The notes under the pieces are model-generated. The model made no database searches and had not been told where the DNA came from. It saw only the letters and a program-made list of their open reading frames with translations. The position numbers were made by a program, and so were the translations under genes. From Candidatus Woesebacteria bacterium GW2011_GWB1_33_22 (GTDB lineage: Bacteria > Patescibacteriota > Microgenomatia > UBA8517): DNA of 39,203 bases. This document shows, in pieces, positions 1 to 7,473 of this stretch. The DNA lies in contig LBOW01000007.1 of NCBI GenBank assembly GCA_000989765.1, positions 1-39,203 on the forward strand, read 5' to 3'. The first letter of the stretch is position 1. Every line of letters starts with the position of its first letter.

Positions 1-1
1 A

Positions 2-1939
2 ATGGATGATGAAACAGGAACAGGAGCCTTAGTTTTTGCCAACACTCCTACTCTTGTTACTCCAGAAATAGGCGTAGCTACAGGAACTTCTTTAGATTTG
101 GGTGGAACTACTCTTTATGCCTCGAGGGCAATAACTGTTGATACAGGTGGTGTACTTAATATTAGCCTTGCTACGGCCGCAGGTGATGATTTTACAGTGG
201 ACACCAACAAATTAGTTGTCGAAGGAGACAATGGTAATGTTGGAATTGGAACAGCAACTCCTGGCAGGACTTTGGATGTCGTTGGTAATTGGGGAGGAAA
301 CGCGGTAGTTGACACAAGTGGAGCCGTCGACGAAACCAGAACTATTTCCACCAAAGCTTTAATGTATGATTTACAAAAAAATACAGGCACTACCAATACT
401 TCCACTACCACCACTTGGAATATAACAGGCTTGCCGGACACCGACGGTACTTTTGCTTTTATTTATTCTTATGTAGAAAAAGGGATAACAGGCAATGCGC
501 GAACGGAAACAGTTAATATTCAGATCAACGGCGCTTCAATTAGCTCGGTCGCAACTGCCACCACTCCCACTGCCGATAGCCGCCATTTAACATATATTAT
601 CTCCCGCACTGATAGTGTCTGGCACATAGCGGCAGCCGCCGAAAGCGGTACTGGATCAGACTTGGCTGAATGGTTTCCTCCCCAGGCAGGAGAGTTGGTT
701 AGTATTGCCAGTGAAGCAATTAAGGTCAAACTTTCAGAAAATGCATATGATAATAATCTAATTGGTGTTGTTTCCACCAAACCACACACCACCATGGGCG
801 AACAAACAGACAATTCAATTAGAGTAGCTTTGGCAGGAAGAATACCAGTTAAAATTGATCCAGATTCTCCTCCAATTTCAGCAGGAGATTTTATAACCTC
901 ATCAGATAAACCTGGAATGGCTAAAAAGGCAACCCAAGCAGGATATTCTGTTGGAAAAGCTATGGAAAATTGGCAAGCTGGGGGTTCTGATCAAATTGAA
1001 GTTTTTGTTAATCTCAGTTGGTATGAACCAGAGCTTACTTTTAATTCGATTAAAGATTTAAAAAACAATATACTTAGTAAGATTGCAGGTTTGATTGAGT
1101 CGAAAATTGTCAAAACAAATATTATCTCCCCTATTACAAATAGTGATTTAATTATTGATTTACAACCAGATAACAGCCAAGAAGCTAATAAATTTGTTGT
1201 AAAGGGAGTTGATGATAAAGAAGTTTTCAGCGTAAATGCTGGTGGTGATGCTACAATTTCAGGAACACTTTATGCAGACAAAATAGAGTCTAAACGACTT
1301 TCTGATATTGAAGAATTGCTGAAAGAGGTTGAAACTAGTCAGAATTTACTTACAGAAAGCAAATCATGGGAAGTTAATACAGCCACCACTTCGGCTTCGC
1401 TCAGTGCAAGTGATTCTGGACAATTTAAAGATTTGTTTGTAACAAACCAGTTAGCAACCACATCACTTTTTGTATCTGATAACTTTACAACTAAAAATAT
1501 AAATTCACTCGACTCCCCTCTTAGTCTTCAACCTTTGGCTCTTAATTCATTAGAAATCATGGCAGGTAAAATTAAAATTGACACCAATGGTAATGCTTTC
1601 TTTGAAGGTAACGTTGAAATCGCTGGAGATTTAACTATTAAAAATATAATAGTTGCCAGTAGTGATCCTATTGCAACAGAGTCTGGAATAATAGATAACA
1701 CGGTAATAAATACAAACTCAACAGCTGGAAAAGCAATTTTACCTGCAAACACCGAGAGTATTACAATTAACAACAGTAAGATATCAAACAATACATTAGT
1801 ATATATTACACCACTATCAAGTACTCAAAATAAAGTGCTTTTTGTAAAAAGTAAGGGAGACGATTTTTTTACGGTTGGTTTTAATGAACCTCTAGAACTT
1901 GACGTAGAATTTAACTGGTGGATAATAGAAATACAATAA
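2..1939 (+). CDS. Large tail-fibre-like surface protein, 5' end cut by window
   Basis: The reading frame is open at the window edge, so the ATG at base 2 is probably internal and the protein is longer. At least 645 residues are visible. The N-terminal part is Gly/Thr/Asn-rich, with a GNVGIGTATPGRTLDV motif (residues 78-93) typical of repeated beta-structured fibre domains. Residues about 220-342 (DLAEWFPP, IGVVSTKP, VALAGRIPVKI, SAGDFITSS) match a module I know from large surface proteins of CPR bacteria and from phage tail spikes. The remainder is low-complexity beta-rich sequence. There is no membrane helix or LPXTG at the C-terminus. It probably acts outside the cell as an adhesin or fibre. 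The next gene begins two bases after its stop. Confidence 0.75.
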   Translation: MDDETGTGALVFANTPTLVTPEIGVATGTSLDLGGTTLYASRAITVDTGGVLNISLATAAGDDFTVDTNKLVVEGDNGNVGIGTATPGRTLDVVGNWGGNAVVDTSGAVDETRTISTKALMYDLQKNTGTTNTSTTTTWNITGLPDTDGTFAFIYSYVEKGITGNARTETVNIQINGASISSVATATTPTADSRHLTYIISRTDSVWHIAAAAESGTGSDLAEWFPPQAGELVSIASEAIKVKLSENAYDNNLIGVVSTKPHTTMGEQTDNSIRVALAGRIPVKIDPDSPPISAGDFITSSDKPGMAKKATQAGYSVGKAMENWQAGGSDQIEVFVNLSWYEPELTFNSIKDLKNNILSKIAGLIESKIVKTNIISPITNSDLIIDLQPDNSQEANKFVVKGVDDKEVFSVNAGGDATISGTLYADKIESKRLSDIEELLKEVETSQNLLTESKSWEVNTATTSASLSASDSGQFKDLFVTNQLATTSLFVSDNFTTKNINSLDSPLSLQPLALNSLEIMAGKIKIDTNGNAFFEGNVEIAGDLTIKNIIVASSDPIATESGIIDNTVINTNSTAGKAILPANTESITINNSKISNNTLVYITPLSSTQNKVLFVKSKGDDFFTVGFNEPLELDVEFNWWIIEIQ

Positions 1940-1941
1940 GT

Positions 1942-3591
1942 ATGCTAAAAATTTTAAGTTTTATTGACAAATATTTGCACTTAGGTCTTATATTTCTATA
2001 CCCTATTTTTTTTCTTCCACTATTTGTTAATCCCTATTCAACATCAAAGTTGTTGCTATTAGTGGTGGTTGTTTTAATTCTAGCTCTAATTAAAATAGTT
2101 AAGACATTTTTTAGTGACGGTCTTGAATTTAATTCTTCAAAAATAGATATTCTTGTTATTCTTTTGTCTCTTATTTATCTTTTGACCGGGATATTTGTAA
2201 CGCCAAACAAATTTGACGCACTGTTTGCTCCTGGAACATCATCGTTTGTTGTTTTTGGTAGTATTTTATATTTTATTACCAATCAATTAAAAGAAAGTGA
2301 CAAAAGATTGGCAGAGTTTTCACTTATCTTAAGTGCTTTTTTTAGCGGAGTATCTCAGATTTTAGCTTTCACTGGTTTAACTAAAGTAAATTTTCTAGTT
2401 TTTGAAAATCCAATAAATAATTGTATTTTCTTATTTTCAGTTTTGCCAGTCATTTTTTTTAAAGTCTTTAATTATCAAAAAATACTTACTAAAGTCTTTT
2501 TTGGAATTGTTGGCTTTGTTGTCTTTGTGGCTGGTTTTACAAATGTTTATCTATTACTTCCTGCAAGTAAAACTTCAATTAAACTTCCTTCATTTAAAGT
2601 TGGTTGGGTAGTTGCGGTAGATACAATCAAAGTAAGACCTTTTTTTGGAGTTGGTCCTTCAAATTTCTTACAAGGCTATAACCTAAACCGACCTCTTGCC
2701 AGTAACTTGAGTAAAGATTGGGAGGCTAAATATTTAGTATCAAGTAACACAATTCTTACTATCTTAACTGAAGTGGGACTTATTGGAACTGTTATTTTTG
2801 TATTACTTTTCGTTTTAAGTTTAATAAAACCCAGATTTGACAATCCTAATTATATTAGTCTTGTCATAATAGCCTTTTCAATTTTAGTATTGCCTATTTT
2901 TCCAAGCTTAATGCCAATTATTTTTGTAATCCTTTCTTTGTATAACCACGATAACAAACATTCTGACAAATTGACATCTAAAACTGCATTATTCTTGGTC
3001 ACAATTCCATTTTTAGGCTTGATAGCAAGCTCATTTTACTATTCATATATTTGCTTTTATCCAGAATATTTATTTACAAAAGGGATTAAATCAATTGCAA
3101 AAAATGATAATCAGACTCTTTTTAAAAACATTAATAAAGCAATATCAATTAACTCTAAAATTGACAGATATCATCAAATGGCTAGAGAAATAAATATGGC
3201 ACTTGTTAAGTCATTGATCTCAAAACAAGACTTAACTGATAATGACAAACAAGCAATTATTAATCTTGTCCAACAGACCATTACTGAAGGTAAAGCAACA
3301 ATTACTTTAAATCCTAAAAATTCAAATCACTGGGAAAGCTTGGGGGATATTTATAATAGTTTTATACTCCTAACAAAAGGAGCCGATGAATTTGCGATAC
3401 AAACTTATACTCAGGCAATTTCACTCGATCCAATTAACCCCAACTTAAGAATTAAATTGGGTAAAGTTTACTTAGGCCAAAAAAAGCTAGACAAAGCGAT
3501 TAAGTCTTTTGAACTTGCGGTTTTAGCTAAACCTGATTTAGCTATAGCACACTACAACTTAGAAAAAGCTAAAGAACTTGAAAACAACTAA
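1942..3591 (+). CDS. O-antigen ligase-like membrane protein with C-terminal TPRs
   Basis: I chose the ATG at 1942 because it follows the upstream stop by two bases; an earlier in-frame start at 1918 would overlap that gene. The first 350 residues hold about ten hydrophobic helices. A loop near residues 225-250 carries KVRPFFGVGPSNFLQGY, the PxxGxGxxxF signature of the Wzy_C/O-antigen ligase family, which joins or polymerises surface glycans on lipid carriers. Residues from about 440 to the end form TPR repeats (AIQTYTQAISLDP, AIKSFELAVLAKPDLAIAHY). This ligase-plus-TPR architecture is common in CPR genomes. It may glycosylate surface proteins such as the one encoded upstream; that is an inference from position. 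Confidence 0.8.
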   Translation: MLKILSFIDKYLHLGLIFLYPIFFLPLFVNPYSTSKLLLLVVVVLILALIKIVKTFFSDGLEFNSSKIDILVILLSLIYLLTGIFVTPNKFDALFAPGTSSFVVFGSILYFITNQLKESDKRLAEFSLILSAFFSGVSQILAFTGLTKVNFLVFENPINNCIFLFSVLPVIFFKVFNYQKILTKVFFGIVGFVVFVAGFTNVYLLLPASKTSIKLPSFKVGWVVAVDTIKVRPFFGVGPSNFLQGYNLNRPLASNLSKDWEAKYLVSSNTILTILTEVGLIGTVIFVLLFVLSLIKPRFDNPNYISLVIIAFSILVLPIFPSLMPIIFVILSLYNHDNKHSDKLTSKTALFLVTIPFLGLIASSFYYSYICFYPEYLFTKGIKSIAKNDNQTLFKNINKAISINSKIDRYHQMAREINMALVKSLISKQDLTDNDKQAIINLVQQTITEGKATITLNPKNSNHWESLGDIYNSFILLTKGADEFAIQTYTQAISLDPINPNLRIKLGKVYLGQKKLDKAIKSFELAVLAKPDLAIAHYNLEKAKELENN

Positions 3592-3628
3592 TTGACAAGT
3601 TAACAATCTAAGGTGTAATATTCAGTCA

Positions 3629-3937
3629 ATGGCAAAACGAATTGAAAAAATAGTAGCAACAAAAGACAGAAGTATAGTATTTTTTGAGATTGACCAAACG
3701 AGAAAAGAAATGACTCATTCAATAAGCGAGTCAACTTCTGTTTCTATATTAGCCTTAGTGTTGTTTATAGGTGCCCCGTCGGTCTTTCCAGAAATAATAA
3801 ATCCCTATCTTCCATCATCACTTAAAATTATGCAGGTAATTGTTGCGGTTCCACTTGTTTTTTGGTTAATAACCATATTTGCAAACATGGTTAGATATTT
3901 TAAGATACTAAAACTCCAAGATAATCTTACGAAGTAA
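3629..3937 (+). CDS. Small two-helix membrane protein, unknown
   Basis: This 102-residue protein has a charged N-terminal third (residues 1-32) followed by two hydrophobic segments at about 38-57 and 66-88, and a short basic tail. I do not recognise a family. It lies 37 bases after the ligase-like gene on the same strand and may be co-transcribed with it. Its last 11 bases overlap the 3' end of the opposite-strand dCache gene. Confidence 0.55.
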   Translation: MAKRIEKIVATKDRSIVFFEIDQTRKEMTHSISESTSVSILALVLFIGAPSVFPEIINPYLPSSLKIMQVIVAVPLVFWLITIFANMVRYFKILKLQDNLTK

Positions 3938-4937
3938 TTTTGTGTATTTTATGCTCATCCTTTACTGCTTCATGATAACCACTATTTCTTGAAATCCTTA
4001 AAGTTGAAATAATAAACAAAACTGCGATTACAAAAACTCCCAATATCAGTTTATTAAATGTTTTGTATGTAAAGGCAAGCAGATTTTTCTCTGACGTCAC
4101 TACCATAAGCTTCCATAATTGGTCATGAATGTTTATTGGAGCTGATGAAATAAGATATGGTTCAAGATTATTATTTTCAGGGTTGAGCATTGCTAGTTTA
4201 AATTTACTCTCATCTGGTTTTTGTAACTCATTTAAAAGAATTTCAATGACTTTATCTTTACCCAAAAAGTCAGTAGTAAACATGTTTTGAATGTTTTTAC
4301 CTGTTAATTCTGGTAAATCTGAATAGATAATCTCTCCTTTACTGGTAAATAAATATACTCTTGAAGAATCCAAAACTTTTATATTTTGAATATACTTTTG
4401 AATAAGCTCAGAAAATGGTATGGCAATAGTTAATACTCCATTAAACTGATCGTTTGTAAAAACAGGGCTTGAGACAGTAATTATATATTTACCTTTAGTT
4501 GGTCCAAGTTTTGAAACAATAGGTGCAAATACTTTATATGTTCCATCCTTAGCGTTTAATGCCCAATTAAAATAATCCCTATTCGAAAGATCTGATCCAA
4601 TATCGTGTATGCCCTGTGGATTTGAATTTTTAATTGCAATTCCATTTTTATCTGTAACAACCAACCCAGAAATTCCAGTATCTGACCACATTTTAGTAAA
4701 AACATCTAAAGTTTTTTGGTCTGGCTTATCAGCCAAGATCACTGAGGATTTTCCTATTGTATCCAGTAGTGTGCTAATCGAATTCGCACCGGCCCTAACT
4801 GATAATTGTTGTCTATGTTGAATTTGTTCAACTAATAAATCTCTTGAATTTTTGTTAAAAAATATAAATAGGAAAATAATGGAAAATAAAAAAAATAAAA
4901 TGCTTATTATGAATGGATTTTTTGTATACTTAGTCAT
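3927..4937 (-). CDS. Lone dCache sensor-domain membrane protein
   Basis: The 336-residue protein has an N-terminal helix (about 9-28), an extracellular domain of about 250 residues, and a second helix near 291-312, then a short cytoplasmic tail. The outside domain has dCache hallmarks: SGLVVTDKNGIAIKNS, DIGSDLSNRDYFNWALN, APIVS...GKYIITVSSPVF and GVLTIAIPFSEL. In most bacteria this module sits on a histidine kinase, chemoreceptor or diguanylate cyclase. Here no HAMP, kinase, GGDEF or MCP domain follows, so it either signals through a partner or binds a ligand only. It is divergent from 4971 with a gap of 33 bases. Confidence 0.75.
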   Translation of the reverse strand: MTKYTKNPFIISILFFLFSIIFLFIFFNKNSRDLLVEQIQHRQQLSVRAGANSISTLLDTIGKSSVILADKPDQKTLDVFTKMWSDTGISGLVVTDKNGIAIKNSNPQGIHDIGSDLSNRDYFNWALNAKDGTYKVFAPIVSKLGPTKGKYIITVSSPVFTNDQFNGVLTIAIPFSELIQKYIQNIKVLDSSRVYLFTSKGEIIYSDLPELTGKNIQNMFTTDFLGKDKVIEILLNELQKPDESKFKLAMLNPENNNLEPYLISSAPINIHDQLWKLMVVTSEKNLLAFTYKTFNKLILGVFVIAVLFIISTLRISRNSGYHEAVKDEHKIHKITS

Positions 4938-4970
4938 TTAAATAGTGCTATATTTAAGAGTAACACAAAT

Positions 4971-5264
4971 ATGGAGAAATATGGGAGGGTCTTAATTGTT
5001 ATATTTTTCTTGTGCCTGATTAATTTGGGTTTGTCTGTTTTTGCTATCAGCAAACCCACTCCTGTTAAATTAATTGTTAACTCATCACCCACTCCCTTGC
5101 CAACAAGTATCTCAAAAAATGAGATTGCAACAAATTCCGGAGATTTAAAGTCAGACCTAACTTTAATTAAGGCGGAAATTAGAGCCCTAAGAGAAATATT
5201 AGGAACAACTGGAAGTTTTGAAGAATTATCAACCTTAATTAAAACTTTAAACAACAATGAATAA
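4971..5264 (+). CDS. Small exported or anchored coiled-coil protein
   Basis: This 97-residue protein begins with a signal-anchor-like helix (residues 6-26, followed by SKPTP), then a Pro/Ser/Thr-rich stretch and a helical C-terminus (about 58-97) with a heptad-like pattern (LTLIKAEIRALREILG). It is the first of three genes with overlapping ends (8 bases with the next). I do not recognise the family. The context suggests an envelope component working with the Tat-motif protein at 5463. Confidence 0.55.
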   Translation: MEKYGRVLIVIFFLCLINLGLSVFAISKPTPVKLIVNSSPTPLPTSISKNEIATNSGDLKSDLTLIKAEIRALREILGTTGSFEELSTLIKTLNNNE

Positions 5265-5466
5265 ATTTTTTTTGATATTGTTAAGCTTCCTTGCAATATT
5301 TATTTCCATAAATTCAATTGTTTTTTTGCCAGTTGCTGTATTTTTAGTCACAACATTAATTACAAATAGTGATGAATTTAATTTAACAAAGCATAAAAAA
5401 ACATTATTTTATTTTTTAGGATCAATAATTATATTATCTTTAATCTCAGTTTCTAAATTTATATGA
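5257..5466 (+). CDS. Small membrane protein with two hydrophobic segments
   Basis: The 69 residues are mostly hydrophobic, with segments at about 3-36 and 49-66 separated by a charged loop (NSDEFNLTKHKK). The start overlaps the previous gene by 8 bases and the stop overlaps the next start by 4 bases (ATGA), which indicates translational coupling in a three-gene unit. The family is unknown. Confidence 0.5.
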   Translation: MNKFFLILLSFLAIFISINSIVFLPVAVFLVTTLITNSDEFNLTKHKKTLFYFLGSIIILSLISVSKFI

Positions 5467-6086
5467 TTATTCGAAAAATTATCACTCTTTATGCCTTTGT
5501 AATTACCTCTTTTTTGACTATTTCTGGGATATTGGGAGCTAAGAATACTCCAGAACTTATTACTGCAATTCTTTTTTCTCCCTTAGCTTTTTATTTTTTG
5601 ATTTTAATATTGCCTAGAAAAAGCAAGGTAATTGTTAATTTTGATCCAATTTTAGATATTATTCCTGACAAAATAAAGTCAATAAAAAATCCTGATTATG
5701 ATCCTGAGAGAAGAAAATTTTTAAAATTAATAGGTGCTGCAGGAGGTTCACTTTTTCTTTTGGCAACTTTTACAAGAAAGGCGGAAGCGTCATTCTTTGG
5801 CAGTATGCCAGGACCAGGAACAGTTGCAGTTAAAAATAGTAGTGGTGTACAAATTGATCCCTCGGAAAAACACCCAACTGATGGCTATAATATTACAGAG
5901 ATTGACGATTCTGGAGTTGATACATATTATGGTTACATAAATAAAGATGGTGCTTGGTATATTCAAAAAGAACTCTCAACTGGTGCATATAGATATATAA
6001 AGGGATCATCTGACTTCACAAATGCAACCACAGGCTGGCCAAATAGAACCAATTTAACTTACAATTACTTTAATGAGGTATTTTAG
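5463..6086 (+). CDS. Membrane protein with internal twin-arginine motif and tail-like C-terminus
   Basis: The 207 residues contain two hydrophobic segments (about 7-26 and 32-50), then a classic Tat signature at 81-88 (P-E-R-R-K-F-L-K). A hydrophobic stretch (89-103) and an AxA-type site (A107-E-A109) before SFFGS follow. The last 75 residues (NITEIDDSGVDTYYGY, DGAWYIQKE, YRYIKGSSDF, LTYNYF) resemble short modules I have seen in uncultivated phage structural proteins. A Tat signal after two membrane segments is unusual. The tatA/tatC genes 12-13 kb downstream make a real Tat substrate plausible. The stop codon lies inside a hairpin shared with the convergent AbiEii gene. Confidence 0.6.
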   Translation: MIIRKIITLYAFVITSFLTISGILGAKNTPELITAILFSPLAFYFLILILPRKSKVIVNFDPILDIIPDKIKSIKNPDYDPERRKFLKLIGAAGGSLFLLATFTRKAEASFFGSMPGPGTVAVKNSSGVQIDPSEKHPTDGYNITEIDDSGVDTYYGYINKDGAWYIQKELSTGAYRYIKGSSDFTNATTGWPNRTNLTYNYFNEVF

Positions 6087-6100
6087 AAAAACTTTTCTAA
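6083..6100. terminator. Hairpin spanning convergent stop codons
   Basis: A perfect 8-bp inverted repeat with a 2-base loop (TTAGAAAA-AC-TTTTCTAA) contains the stop codons of both the plus-strand gene ending at 6086 and the minus-strand gene ending at 6083. It could act as a weak bidirectional terminator or 3'-end protection element. The stem is AT-rich and no clear U-run follows. Confidence 0.4.
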
Positions 6101-6805
6101 TTCTGTAAGTAACGGTTTTGGAAAATCTGAAATTATTGGTTTCATGCTTTTAGGAAGAAATATTGAAAGTTCATCCCCGAATTTAATTTTCTTTTTCTCT
6201 AAAATTGCACTTATTTTTTTTAATTTATCTCTTTCTGAGACAGTTAATTCCCCGTTTCTTAGAAGAAAATAAATATCATAAAAATCTCTCGGTTTACTTC
6301 TCGTGAGAGCCGCCTGAATTTTTTCCCCTATCATTTCTCTTTTGGGCAATAAATATGCCTGATATGTGGGAATATACTCGCTTAAAATATCAACAATGTC
6401 ATAATCATTTCCTATTTTCTTTCTTAACGAAATTTGTATGCTGATCAATATATTTTTTCCATATATTTTAAGATATAATTTAGCTAAGTACCCTCCAGTT
6501 GTTTCTTTTGATTCTTCAATATCACATTCCATTCCATTATTTGATAAATTTTCTAATGCGGAAAGTATTATTTCTTCTATCTCTTTTTTACCAATCTGAC
6601 AGGCTGAAAAATCTAAATCTTCTGAAAATCTAGGACTTTTATACGCGATTCTGTATGCAGTACCGCCCTTAAACAAAATCTTATTAGAATTTTTGACTTG
6701 ATATAACGATGATAAAAACAAGTGCTGTGCGTATTCACGATAAACGTTCTCTTTAAACGTCTGATACTTGTTTTGAACAATTAAAAGTCTTTCCTTAGTT
6801 AACAT
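6083..6805 (-). CDS. abiEii: AbiEii-family nucleotidyltransferase toxin (module 1)
   Basis: The 240-residue protein has the DNA polymerase beta-like nucleotidyltransferase motif of AbiEii/AbiGii toxins: FKGGTAYR (residues 45-52) followed by RFSEDLDFS (59-67), whose two acidic residues are expected to bind metal. RDFYDIYFLL (about 173-182) is the conserved C-terminal element. In characterised AbiE systems this partner transfers nucleotides to tRNA acceptor ends and halts growth during phage infection. It lies 5 bases after its antitoxin gene, in the usual AbiEi-AbiEii order. All key residues appear intact. Confidence 0.85.
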   Translation of the reverse strand: MLTKERLLIVQNKYQTFKENVYREYAQHLFLSSLYQVKNSNKILFKGGTAYRIAYKSPRFSEDLDFSACQIGKKEIEEIILSALENLSNNGMECDIEESKETTGGYLAKLYLKIYGKNILISIQISLRKKIGNDYDIVDILSEYIPTYQAYLLPKREMIGEKIQAALTRSKPRDFYDIYFLLRNGELTVSERDKLKKISAILEKKKIKFGDELSIFLPKSMKPIISDFPKPLLTELEKFF

Positions 6806-6810
6806 TTTAT

Positions 6811-7383
6811 TTAAAAAATTTTATTAATTAAATTATTTAATCTGGTGTCATCAAAAAACTTGGAATAGTACTTAATCTTATCCTTATTTAATTTAGTCAA
6901 ACTCATTCTTTCATTTAAAACACGCTTTCCTAACGAAACAAAATATAAATAATCGCAAACTGCTTTTTCAGGCTCGGCTATTAAAGTATCATCCATGATT
7001 AAATAGCCGGTGTATGCCTGTTTTTTGATTTTATAATACTTATAAATTGTTTGCTCATCTGTAAATTCTCTAGTTGCTTTTGTGGTTATTGAAGTTATTG
7101 AATATACAGTTTCTGGAATAATATTATAAAATGAAAGTGCACTCTCTAGCGATATATATGACGGAAAATAAGCCTTATTTGCAATTTTATTTTTATCGTG
7201 TATCTCCCCTTTTAAATAATAAACTCCTTTTTTTGGGCTTATTAAGTAGCCTAATTTTTTATATCTTGATAATTTGACAGCAGAAACTTCATTTGAAATA
7301 TTAAAAATATTTACAAAATCTTGATTTGTAAATACTTCAAGATTATGCTCTTTTAATGCCTGTCTCACTTGTTGGAAATTCAT
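6811..7383 (-). CDS. abiEi: AbiEi-like antitoxin / transcriptional regulator (module 1)
   Basis: I placed the start at the ATG at 7383. A longer frame from a TTG at 7431 is unlikely because that TTG is the first codon of the TTGACA -35 box of the promoter. The 190-residue protein has an N-terminal winged-helix region (LSRYKKLGYLISPKKGVYYLKG) and an AbiEi core (YFPSYISLESALSFYNIIPE, AEPEKAVCDYLYF). AbiEi proteins bind inverted repeats in their own promoter and neutralise AbiEii. Its neighbour downstream is the cognate toxin. Confidence 0.8.
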   Translation of the reverse strand: MNFQQVRQALKEHNLEVFTNQDFVNIFNISNEVSAVKLSRYKKLGYLISPKKGVYYLKGEIHDKNKIANKAYFPSYISLESALSFYNIIPETVYSITSITTKATREFTDEQTIYKYYKIKKQAYTGYLIMDDTLIAEPEKAVCDYLYFVSLGKRVLNERMSLTKLNKDKIKYYSKFFDDTRLNNLINKIF

Positions 7384-7402
7384 TTTATTAACAACTTCGT
7401 TA

Positions 7403-7431
7403 ATTATATGAACTTGCAAGAATTTTGTCAA
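7403..7431 (-). promoter_or_regulatory. Consensus sigma70-type promoter of AbiE module 1
   Basis: Reading the minus strand, TTGACA (7431-7426), a 17-base spacer and TATAAT (7408-7403) form a perfect consensus promoter. Transcription should start near 7396, about 12 bases before the ATG at 7383. A TTAAC/GTTAA inverted repeat lies in the short leader and may be part of an AbiEi operator. Confidence 0.8.
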
Positions 7432-7457
7432 GCATGGAGATCTTAAACTGCTAAATG

Positions 7458-7466
7458 TGGTAATAT
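7458..7466 (+). promoter_or_regulatory. Extended -10 promoter candidate for the 699-residue gene
   Basis: TGGTAATAT has the TGn extension and a -10-like hexamer ending 7 bases before the ATG at 7474. No good -35 is seen. If used, the transcript would be leaderless. Confidence 0.4.
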
Positions 7467-7473
7467 TTTATAA

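Noticed and set aside
7384-7431. Longer N-terminus for the first AbiEi from a TTG at 7431
   Set aside because: That TTG is the start of a perfect TTGACA -35 box with TATAAT 17 bases on, so the frame there is promoter, not coding.
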